A stretch of 64,000 bases of DNA from Notospermus geniculatus (taxonomy: Eukaryota; Nemertea; Pilidiophora; Heteronemertea; Lineidae). How positions within the stretch are numbered: the stretch's first letter is position 1; every line of letters starts with the position of its first letter. Below the pieces are notes generated by a model that was given only the letters and a program-made list of their open reading frames with translations, was not told the origin of the DNA and did no database searches. The stretch spans positions 109,616-173,615 of the forward strand of contig NMRB01000918.1 of NCBI GenBank assembly GCA_002633025.1. The letters run 5' to 3'. Both the position numbers and the translations under genes were made by a program. This document shows positions 54,001 through 64,000 of this stretch, piece after piece.

Positions 54001-54593
54001 TTGTACCTTCATAGGTGTCAGATTAGGGTTAGAACTTGGAGGAATAATTCCTCCAAGGTTAGAATGACCACTAGGCCTAGTAGCAACCCTGATTAGACGT
54101 AGACAAGGAATGAAACTCCTGCTTTTTCCTCCTCCACATGCATTTGCCACTGCATTTTGAAAGATCGCCTGTCACTCCAGAATGAGGCTGGCAGTGGCGC
54201 CGCCGCCAGAAATGGTGGCTTCTCGAACCAAAATGCCATGGCAGCCAATCAGTGCGCAGGAATTTGGGGTGGAGCAGACCCTTACCCAAGGGTTGCTACT
54301 AGGCCTATTGGACATCTTAAAGGAGTTAGACGCCGAAGTTGTAAACACTCACTCACTGGTTCTCTATCCACGGACGCCTGCGGTGCTGCCACCTATTGTC
54401 GGTGATATGTACTGACATGAATATCGTGAGTGAGTTGCATCGAACCGGGAACCAGTCTAACGATCACGGGTGCTGCCACCTGCACGAAGGAATAAAACTA
54501 GTTTGCCGACCATATTTGTAAACAAACCAGCTTGTTTACAATTTCGGCGGTAACTCCTTTAACCCTAATCTGACATCTATGAAGGTACAAGTT
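54001..54593. mobile_element. TTGTACCTTCATAGGTGTCA inverted-repeat element, left block
   Basis: TTGTACCTTCATAGGTGTCA and, with one mismatch, TGACATCTATGAAGGTACAA form the ends, with AGATTAGGGTTA continuing the arms. It contains the later insertion 54321-54558. The partner is 61727-62092 without that insertion. Confidence 0.75.
54321..54558. mobile_element. TTAA-target element nested in 54001-54593
   Basis: AGGAGTTAGACGCCGAAGTT and AATTTCGGCGGTAACTCCT form the ends, with GTAAACA/TGTTTAC further in. TTAA occurs at 54317-54320 and 54559-54562. The paralog has a single TTAA at 62060-62063 and no element. Confidence 0.85.
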
Positions 54594-56713
54594 CCTGTGA
54601 TCTGTCCTCGGCCAAAACCCATTGGACCAGGCTTTGGGCGGGGTTGACCAAACCTCAAGTACCACAACTTCACAATAGGTGCCAACACAAACAAATCAGA
54701 CAAAATCACATTTCAAAATTTTTTGTATGTTTTGAGCGTAAAATCATTTGGGTTAAATTTTCTTCCATTTTTGCAATTTTAGTTCGAAACATGCCCTGTG
54801 ATCTTTTTATAAGCAGTGGCCTTGTGAATGTTCGGAGACCAATTTTTTGAGATGGCAAAGAAAAGCTTGAAGAGACCACAATGGGGCAATAGGCCTATTA
54901 CATGATCATGTCTGTTAACTTGGTCTCTGTTATTTTCTCCAGTCTCAGCTCACCTGTGGAGAGACAGGTACGACAGGTGCATCAGGCCCCAAAATGACCA
55001 AAGTACAGCAGTGCCATCTACAGTCAGTGAGAAGAACTAAAAGAAATTGCCCATTTTTGTAAACCAGACATTTCTGCAGTCGCTATACTTCGTTCAACAT
55101 AAACCTTGAGGAACAAATTTGGAATGGAAAAACAATCAAACACGCTTTAACTTTAAATCATTATTATAACTTTATTGAAAAATAATTCATTCAATAAAAT
55201 GTAATAATCGTAGAGTACAATCGGGTATATACATTTGATTTTCTACCAAGATCACAATATTGGTAACATGCTTCAAAAAGCATACCGGTAATAAAATTCT
55301 AATATATACAAATTAGTCCTAAGATATATGCGCAGAATTAATAACAGTGACACGTCTGACTGATTAAATCAATTCTTGACCACCAGGTGGCTCTGATAGA
55401 TTATACGGCAGAGCCCTCTAGTGTCAGGGATAGTAACGTAAGGAGTGTTCTTGATCCTTGCCAATCACAAAGCAAATATATGAAGTAAATGAGCCCGTTC
55501 AAAAATTGTTACAAGACTTTGATTTGGAAGACATCATAAAGAGAGACACTCGCTGCTGGATTTTTGTTTTCAACTATTTTAAACCCCGAATAAAACTCGG
55601 TTCTGAAATTAACACTGTTTTACAAATATCACCTACATAAAAGGTGACATCCCCCCACCCTAAAAAACAACATAACTATAAGATACTTCAGCTAATTATA
55701 TACATATCTCAATAATACTTAATGACTTACCGAATCAAAACACTTAGAAGTTTTTACAATGCTAACCCAACCAAAAAATTAAACATTTTGTAAGTTTGCA
55801 AGAGGGGTTTTGTTTTCTTCATGATGATAAAAACACCTCCATGGAGGAAATTTCAGGGAATAACTTACTTTTACTCTGAATGTTTTGAAGTATGGCATCA
55901 TTGAAGACAAAGGAGAGTAAATGCCTAAGAGATAATTTAGGAAACTTAACCGAAATGACTACAGTTTTAACCGTTTCACTGCCAACACGGCAAGATCATC
56001 AAAAACGCCTCTTTTTTACCAACAAGGAAACAAGACGAAATAGCACAAACAATGAACAAGCACAAACTTACTTTTTGATTTTCTACAAAATGACTTTATG
56101 AGGGACTGTCATGAATTGTACTCAGCAGCATTTTCAAAACGTTTTCATGTCCTTTTAATAAGACAGACACCCTCAGAAAAGACAGGCTAATGAAACAGGG
56201 TATAGTACATCAATGGTGCAATAAATTTTCACGAGAGTATTGGTGAGGAATTCCTGTACATGTATACTGATTGAGCACAGATGTAAGTCTTTATCAAAAG
56301 ATTTGGTAAAAAAACTTATAAAAAGACCAACATGATCTTATAAAAGTTGCGAAAAAATGTGATCCTACAAATACCTCCATGCCACTAGGGTCACATTCCT
56401 ACCATAAAAGACTTCAAAATCATATAATGTATCAGAAAAATTTGTACTTGTGTTTGATTTTTCCAGTATGGAAGTACGAAGTACAAAAGAGGCCATCTCA
56501 AGCTACTCAATCAGAAAAACCTGCGAGGACAATCAAATTGCACTCTTTAGGGATACTTGACTTGCCACACTGTAGCATTGACTGGCATGCCATACAGACA
56601 GCCCTCTGTTAATAGGGCACTCACAGTTATCACTCTATTGGCCACAAGTTGGCGAAAAAATTTCGTTACAGCGTTTAAAGTGCCACTTAAGTATCGCACT
56701 GATTCAGTGAAAA
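54594..56713. other. No recognised gene; AT-rich hairpin and polyA-like signals near 55170
   Basis: ACTTTATTGAAAAATAATTC followed by ATTCAATAAAATG (55168-55200) is a small hairpin that presents AATAAA on both strands. The frame ending ISPT at 55458-55640 lacks an ATG but is preserved in the paralog at 62971-63153 with one replacement (Y8S); I cannot assign it. Blocks 56470-56713 are the boundary between the two duplicates. Confidence 0.4.
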
Positions 56714-59236
56714 TTCCCACACTTCTGAACAACATGTAGGCCTAACTACGACAGTCGCAGACCATACGACCCTATTTCCAAAACCGATTTGATGAAAGAA
56801 ATATTCATAGTCACACACAACACTTAAAGACCAGGTAACCGGATATTATAGAGACATCTTTACAAAGAAGAGAATTCAAAACCCCTGACCCAAGGAGGCC
56901 CGACCTCAAATATTAAGAAAGGAAATCATATTTGAAGTCAAACTTCGCTTGTGTTTCCTATATTTGCTTGTACATTTTGATCTCAGTTAGCGCCTAATTT
57001 GTTTTCAATGTGAACTACATACAAATGTATAAAAGCACGAAAGAGAAGCCACACACTACCTTTTCCAACAAATGAAAATTGAAATTGATTTGTGATCTAT
57101 TGCACAATTTTGGAGTACGTAGAAAAATATATTGAATCGAGCACTGCCAAATGTGACATTGTTAGCCTGGGAAAATTTAATGCAAAGCAGGAGGAAACCA
57201 GAGTGCCCGGAGAAAACCTGCTCCATCATTGAGAGTAGCCAGGCCTTTCAACTACATAGAATTCGTTAGACCACCCTATATTTCTTGGACTAATATGGGC
57301 GCACTTTGCGTTGAAAGGAATTGGAGAATTGTAGAATGTCTTAGATATGATTTCAGCCCTATTTCTGCCCAAAATTACATGTACAACCTATAAGTCTGTT
57401 GAGGACATCATGCTGCCACGAAGTTAATTTTCTTGCACGAAGTGTTTCCCAGGATACTTCATGGAAGAGTGTACTGTGGAACAAGGTTGAATTTGAGCAA
57501 TATTAACCCTAATTTGGGCACACTTTTCACCAGTTACATTTTGGGCATATCAAATTCACTAGGCCTCTACGGCCTAGCCACCATGTAATTGAAAGGCACA
57601 GTCGCCCTCTCTACCACATGAACAGCAGGTCTAACCAGGGATCGAAACTGAATTCTCAAAGCCCCACATGCATCACTGACATGACTGAGTGAGATTTTAA
57701 AATGCACAGGAAATGATTTAAAATGCAATTATAACACACTATCAGCATGTAGGTGGCATCGTTTGATGTTCCGTCCACAATTAATTCTAAATTAGGCCAA
57801 ATATGCGCAGGTCCATCAAAAGGGAAGCCCTGTGGCAGAAGACTTACAGATATTTACTGGGCAACAAAATGTTCTTTTTGAATTCGATGACATCTTTTGA
57901 CCATAGGCTCTTCACTGTCCTATATATCTCTGGAGGGCCTGCCAAGATGTCTATACCGGCACAAAAGACGAATATCTGACATTCATATATAATAAGTGAA
58001 TGAATTCATATATTTACACTCGAGGCTTACTTTTGGCCTATCAGATGAAAACATTGAAAATTTCATTCTAAAGCAGGAATTTTGTTTAGAAATCTCATCG
58101 CAGTGATTTTCAAGATCATAAAGCTAGGATATGTCCACAACGGCCGCCTGCGGCGAACAGTATGCAGGGACAAAATTGCCGCGTGTGACTGTATTGTGCC
58201 AGCGGCTGTCCAATTTGAACCTGTTTATCAAGGATTTGGTGTTTTGTCAATGACTCTTTGAGTTTTCTCAATATCAGAACTCACGATATAGGCCTTCGAT
58301 CACCAATCATAAGTCCAGCATGTCAATATATATTGCTGAGCTAGAATTGCAAAAACCATGAAATCGTTCAGGTCAGCCACGAGTTAAATTTTTCTTCAAA
58401 TTTACTGAATACACCGATTTCACGTCTCGCAAGATCGCAGCACTCCTATTTTCGATTGACACTTCCACTTTCAACCTCACTATCAGGAGTAAAGAAAATA
58501 TTTCCTAGATCGAGGTTGAAAAACAGGTGTTGGTTCCTGAGTCACCAGGGATCCATCCCCCGATGGTGGCATCAGGAACCAATGCACACAATTCAACCTC
58601 GATCCAGCAAATTTTTGCCCATACTCCTGGTAGTGAGGTTGAAAATGGACATGGCCGTCGAAAATTCTACTAGGGGCGCTGCGATCATGAGAAATGTGAA
58701 ATCAGTGTCCCGGGATCAGTGTATATGCCCAACAAAAGGGAACACGTGGGTCCTGTTGTCGCCCACCAGATCCCTCTCTAAACTTTAAAAAAAATTTACA
58801 AAAAAATGTTGCTGAAAAAGTTTTGAAAAATTTGTGAGTGCACATCGGGCATAACACACAATCCTGTCAAGAATGAATGAACGACGCCAATAAAAGTGGA
58901 GCAAGTGCCTGAATCCTATAAAATTTGTGTCCAAAGTGTCATTTTTTCTCTCACATTCCATTCCAGCTACATGTACGCCACTTCATCTGTCGCATTGGCT
59001 GGAACATTCAACTTGACCCCCCTCCAAGTGTGTCAGGCCAGTGGTGACACCTTTGGAATCATATGGATTTTAGAGACGTTCAATGAAAAAAAACGTGCTC
59101 GTACATGTATGTTGGTAAACTAGACTTCAAAAAACACATCCCCCACTCAACACAAATCACTAGGATCGCCAATTGTTGACAACTTCATAAGCAAGACGGA
59201 AAGAACCAGCGCTACTTCAGCAACCACTGTCGTTAA

Positions 59237-59885
59237 CCCTTTCACTGCCGAGTTTCCCAGATCGTTGTACATGTACGCCTCAGTGCCGAGTTTCCTGTTC
59301 CCCTTCTCGGGGAATCCCCTAATTTCGATTGGGGCGCCATCTGTGGATAGCCAAACTAACTAAACATACCTTCTGCGTAGGGCGTCGATGTTGCCTACGG
59401 CAGTCTCGGGGGGAATTCCTCTAATTTTGATTGGGGCGCCGTCTGTGAATAGCCAAACTAACTGAACATATGCCTTCTGCATAGGGCGCCGTAAACTCAA
59501 TAATTCAGTGGTATCGGCCTCTGCTCGAAGCTGTCCCCCTCAACCACTGAAACACTTGGTGCCAAAATCCGTTTCTGAACACTAGATGTCATTACCAGTT
59601 GTTGACGAACGCACTTGATGAACCAGCCAATGAGCGATCAGCCAATAAGAGAATGTTTCATGTTTTCCCCTAGTTGCGTGAAATACTGGTCGCTGATTGG
59701 TTGATGACAGTTTGCACCATCTAGCGTTCGGAAACATGATAAGGCCTCATCTGTGCCAGTGGTTGAGAGCGTATAACTAGTATTAAGCTCGAGGCCACTG
59801 GGGACGAGTGTAACTGTAAGGGCGACGATGTTCGCCCACGGCAGTCGCCAGGGGGCAACGATCACCACCTATGGCTGTGAAAGGG
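59237..59885. mobile_element. piggyBac-like element, TTAA target, right block
   Basis: Same ends as 51521-52161, flanked by TTAA at 59233-59236 and 59886-59889. Because both blocks have it at the same place, the insertion predates their separation. Confidence 0.8.
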
Positions 59886-60940
59886 TTAAAAAGACAACAA
59901 TCCGGCTCTGATCTGTCCAGGAGACTGGGAAAAGATCCATCAAACAGAACTTGATGGTGTGATGGGTCAACTTTGGGTTACAACTCTTTATTCTCATTGT
60001 GAAATCAGAATAAATAGACTCCAATTCAACCACACTGTTCACGGTTTACTGCTGAATGAAATTCAAAGTACCAGAAACACTTTGAAAATGTAATTTAGTA
60101 CGTCCTTTCAACTTGTTGACTGAGAAATATGTTTGGACATCAAAACTTGAGAAGTGTCCCTTTATGATATGGTAGAGGACAATATTGAACCCTTGGTATG
60201 AGTTGACAATGGTCATTAGACTGTGACAGTGAGATAGCCCGACCTCTGTGGAGGTGAGATTGTCCAGGGTACAAAAAAAGGGATGAATGGGTGCCTCTGG
60301 CTGGGGTGGTGACTGATTTGACAGAAGGTAAACATATCTGTCCCTTGGTCAAACAATGACAACGTTTTGAGGATGGTTCTGTCAACTTAAATGAAGGAAA
60401 TGTCCCATAGTTGAAGTGGTCTCTTCAGTTTGGTAAGACCTGCGCTCTGTAGGCCTACTTGAAGCTAACAGTTACAAATTGGATGAAATTATTGGTACAT
60501 GTAGAGTGAACAGGATGGTGTCCATCATTTTCTGTTTCTGTGCCATGGCATTACATAAGGTGTTTCAACATTTACGTTGCAAGAGGGTACCAACAAAGCT
60601 ACTGCCCATCAATAGCATTTCCACAACTGAAGGGTAGATCTAGGCCAAGCCTATTTCATGGTCATGCAATGTCATGGGGTCGTATGAGTAAAAACTAGTA
60701 AATGCTTTTACTTGGAACTTGCAGTACAAATGTACTACCCTATTCCATCCAAATCTGAAGTAAAAGCATTTACATGTAGCTTTTATAGCCCAAAGAAGCA
60801 ACAGGACACTAAATTTATGAACTGATACGCCCAGCAGTAATTAACAATTATTAAAACTTAGTGTCCTGCTTCAGATGAAATGTTGCAGCTGACAGGCACT
60901 AGAAATATTTTTTTACGAAAATGCGAAAAAATTAACTTAC

Positions 60941-61370
60941 TTTTCACAGCAGCGTCCGTGCGTTCAATTGTCCTCAGGGTCAGGCGAACAACGCTGGAAT
61001 TCAGCCTCAAATGTCCGTTTGTCATCAGAGAAAGTAAAAAGATCCTTGTATCAAAAACATGCACCATACTTTCACAAAATCTGGGGTCACCGATCCCCTC
61101 AACGAAAACCAGTTTCCTCCTACGACGGTTAAGTTTTCCTGGAAGCGCCCTGACTATTCCGCGCCCCTTCATGACCCTTTTTGCTTCAACCTCCGCAATT
61201 TTTTTCGTAGGGTCTTTATCATCAGGGTGTATGACCCTCACAGTGCCTGTCATGACAACATCGGCTAGTTCCTCCCTTACTGCGATGGGTTTTTCAACAC
61301 AACCCCCAGAAACTTTTCCGAAAAAGTTTAGGCAAAAGTATAATCCCAGAACTGCAACGCGCAACTTCAT
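60941..61370 (-). CDS. Agrin-type NtA domain, first coding exon, copy B
   Basis: Encodes exactly the same 143 residues as copy A and ends at the same phase-1 GTAAGT donor (60940). I find two base differences in 430, both synonymous (a leucine codon in the signal peptide and an arginine codon near the end), while the surrounding non-coding sequence has more substitutions and numerous indels. This supports selection on the protein, or recent allelic identity. The intronic bases just after the donor already differ. As with copy A, no following exon is seen in the 4 kb downstream before the next duplicate starts. Confidence 0.8.
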
Positions 61371-61726
61371 GTTGACAGCCACGAAGTTGCCGCACGAAAG
61401 TTCAAATCACAGTGTAAATCCAGAAAGAAAGAATGATTCTCGCACATAAATCGACACTATGGGACTTTTTTCAACATATTAAGGGACAAAACACGCAGAA
61501 AAATATGTATTTATCTCCCAAAATCGAATTTTTTCTCAGCGTTCCAGTCCGCTTCGCGTCCACGTGCTGCGTATAAGAATACACAGTGTAATGTGTATAC
61601 GACGATCCCATTGGCTGATCATTTAGTCTCCACGCAGAGTAGGCTGTTTCTGCTGTGTGGAGTGTGCTTCAGTGAGGCCACGGCGGGAACTGCATACTTA
61701 TACTGAATCTATCCACAGTCAACTAA

Positions 61727-62092
61727 GTACCTTCATAGGTGTCAGATTAGGGTTAGAATGACCAATAGGCCTAGCAGCAACCCTGATTAGGATTAGGGGT
61801 CTTCCCTACCCCTACAGACGTAGACGAGGAAAGAAACTCCTGCCTTTTCCTGCACATGCATTTGCCACTGCATTTTGAGAGATCTCCTGTCACTCCAGAA
61901 TGAGGCTGGCAGTGGCGGCGCCCCCGCAAGAAATGGTGGCGCCCCCGCAAGAAATGGTGGCTTCTCGAACCAAAATGCCATGGCAGCCAATCAGTGGGCA
62001 GGAATTTGGGGTAGGGAAGACCCCCTAACCCTAATTAGGGTTGCTACTAATTAGACATTTTAACCCTAATCTGACACCTATGAAGGTACAAG
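61727..62092. mobile_element. TACCTTCATAGGTGTCA inverted-repeat element, right block
   Basis: GTACCTTCATAGGTGTCAGA and TCTGACACCTATGAAGGTAC close it. It contains a tandem GGCGCCCCCGCAAGAAATGG duplication (61918-61960) not present in the left copy. Confidence 0.75.
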
Positions 62093-64000
62093 TTCCTGTC
62101 ATCTGTCCTCGGCCAAATCCCATTGGATCAGGCTTTGGGCGGGGTTGACCAACCTCAGCAGAAGGCCCACCACCACTTAGCCTAATAGGCCTAGGTGCCA
62201 ACACAAACAAATCAGACAAAATCACATTTCACAATTTTTTGTTTGTTTTTGAGCGTAAAATCGTTTGGGTTAAATTTTCTTCCATTCTGATTCTTGCAAT
62301 TTTAGTTCGACACATGCCCTGTGACCTTTTATAAGCAGTGGCCTTGTGAATGTTCGGAGACCAATTTTGAGATGGCAAAGCAAGGCTTGAAGGGACCACG
62401 ATGGGGCAATAGGCCTATTTCATCATCATATCTGTTAACTTGGTCTCTGTTATTTTCTCCAGTCTCAGCTCACTTGTGGAGAGACAGGTATGACAGGTGC
62501 ATCAGGCCCAAAAATGACCAAAGCACAGCAGTGCCATCTACAGTCAGTGAGAAGAACTAAAAGAAATTGTCCATTTTTGGAAACCAGACATTTTCTGCAG
62601 TCACTATACTTAATTCAACATAAACCTTGAGGAATAAATTTGGAATGGAAAAACAACCAACACGGTTTAACTTTAAATCATTATTATAACTTTATTGAAA
62701 AATAATTCATTCAATAAAATGTAATAATCGTAGAGTACAATCGGTATATACATTTGATTTTCTACCAAGATCACAATATTGGTAACATGCTTCAAAAAGC
62801 ATTATAAAATTCTAATATATACAAATTAGTCCTAAGATATATGCACAGAATTAATAACAGTGACACGTCTGACTGATTAGATCAATTCTTGACCACCAGG
62901 TGGCTCTGATAGATTATAAGGCAGAGCCCTCTAGTGTCAGGGATAGTAACGTAAGGAGTGTTCTTGATCCTTGCCAATCACAAAGCAAATATCTGAAGTA
63001 AATGAGCCCGTTCAAAAATTGTTACAAGACTTTGATTTGGAAGACATCATAAAGAGAGACACTCGCTGCTGGATTTTTGTTTTCAACTATTTTAAGCCCC
63101 GAATAAAACTCGGTTCTGAAATTAACACTGTTTTACAAATATCACCTACATAAAAGGTGACATCCCCCCACCCTAAAAAACAACATAACTATAAGATACT
63201 TCAGCTAATTATATACATATCTCAATAATACTTAATGACTTACCGAATCAAAACACTTAGAAGTTTTTACAATGCTAACCCAACCAAAAAATTAAACATT
63301 TTGTAAGTTTGCAAGAGGGGTTTTGTTTTCTTCATGATGATAAAAATACCTCCATGGAGGAAATTTCAGGGAATAACTTACTTTTACTCTGAATGTTTTG
63401 AAGTATGGCATCATTGAAGACAAAGGAGAGTAAATGCCTAAGAGATAATTTAGGAAACTTAACCGAAATGACTACAGTTTTAACCGTTTCACTGCCAACA
63501 CGGCAACATCATCAAAAACGCCTCTTTTTTACCAACAAGGAAACAAGACGAAATAGCACAAACAATGAACAAGCACAAACTTACTTTTTGATTTTCTACA
63601 AAATGACTTTATGAGGGACTGTCATGAATTGTACTCAGCAGCATTTTCAAAACGTTTTCATGTCCTTTTAATAGGACAGATACCCTCAGAAAAGACAGGC
63701 TAATGAAACAAGGTATAGTACATCAATGGTACAATAAATTTTCACGAGAGTATTGGTGAGGGTATTGGTGAGGAATTCCTGTACATGTATACTGATTGAG
63801 CACAGATGTAAGTCTTTATCAAAAGATTTGGTAAAAAACTTATAAAAAGACCAACATGATCTTACAAAAGTTGCGAAAAAATGTGATCCTACAAATACCT
63901 CCATGCCACATTTCTACCATGTCACATTTCTACCATAAAAGACTTCAAAATCATATAATGTATCAGAAAAATGTGTACTTGTGTTCGATTTTTCCACTAC
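62093..64000. other. No recognised gene
   Basis: Counterpart of 54594-56470 with the same AATAAA-bearing hairpin (about 62690-62720). Nothing further is supported. Confidence 0.4.

Larger units (their letters stand above)
48270..56470. repeat. Tandem duplication, left copy (carries NtA exon 1)
   Basis: From CATTCCCACACTTCTG at about 48270 this block is repeated from about 56714 to the window end with roughly 2 percent substitutions and many indels. Private to this copy are elements at 49887-50609 and 54321-54558. The spacing of starts is about 8.44 kb. Confidence 0.9.
56714..64000. repeat. Tandem duplication, right copy (carries NtA exon copy B)
   Basis: Collinear with 48270-56470 and still matching when the window ends. 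It lacks the 723-base and the TTAA-nested elements and carries a 25-base AGGCCT-rich insertion near 57560. Confidence 0.9.

Noticed and set aside
62020-62050. CCCTAACCCTAATTAGGGTT looks like interstitial telomeric repeat
   Set aside because: Only about two partial TTAGGG units, explained by the arms of the inverted-repeat element at 61727-62092.

Overview
This window is eukaryotic and non-coding for most of its length. It looks like nuclear DNA of a marine invertebrate deuterostome. Amphioxus (Branchiostoma) is my best guess and an echinoderm or hemichordate is possible. The reasons are the frequent AGGCCTA and TACATGTA words, a dense population of short inverted-repeat elements and tRNA-derived SINEs, a tandem C-type lectin family, an agrin-type NtA exon, and duplicated blocks that differ like two alleles of a very heterozygous animal. 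The species call is inference.

Layout. 1-8.9 kb is gene-poor: three clusters of TGACGTCA-type sites, several miniature inverted-repeat elements (one with a perfect 9-bp target duplication, one with TTA), a SINE, and a relic of a dispersed nuclease-like gene family (5.4-5.7 kb). 9.3-19.7 kb is a minus-strand tandem array of two-domain C-type lectins: four intact single-exon genes of 324-333 residues, one frameshifted copy, three truncated copies and one signal-peptide relic. A 48-bp minisatellite built from the lectin stop-codon region lies at their 3' ends. 19.9-30.5 kb has no convincing gene; it holds mobile elements, a 567-base gap and a 21-bp minisatellite. 30.9-47.8 kb is a partly tandem, partly overlapping duplication without a recognised gene; it carries a pair of 54-codon small ORFs, a 31-bp minisatellite and several elements present in one copy only. 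48.3-64 kb is an approximately 8.4 kb tandem duplication; each copy has, on the minus strand, a first coding exon with a signal peptide and the N-terminal agrin (NtA) domain, ending at a clean GTAAGT donor.

Function. The lectins would be secreted. Their signal peptide, first domain edges and inter-domain linker vary between copies while the second domain is almost invariant, as expected for a diversifying recognition family homogenised in part by gene conversion. The NtA exons would encode a secreted laminin-binding module of an agrin-like basement membrane protein, whose later exons lie outside the window or in unassembled sequence.

Assembly caution. Three of the five single-N junctions (19164, 32811, 40709) sit at or inside duplicated blocks. 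The best explanation for 32.8-41.3 kb is an alternative-haplotype contig placed between two overlapping contig ends. Copy numbers of lectins and NtA exons should therefore not be taken at face value. The same duplicates provide empty sites that fix the ends and target duplications of several elements.
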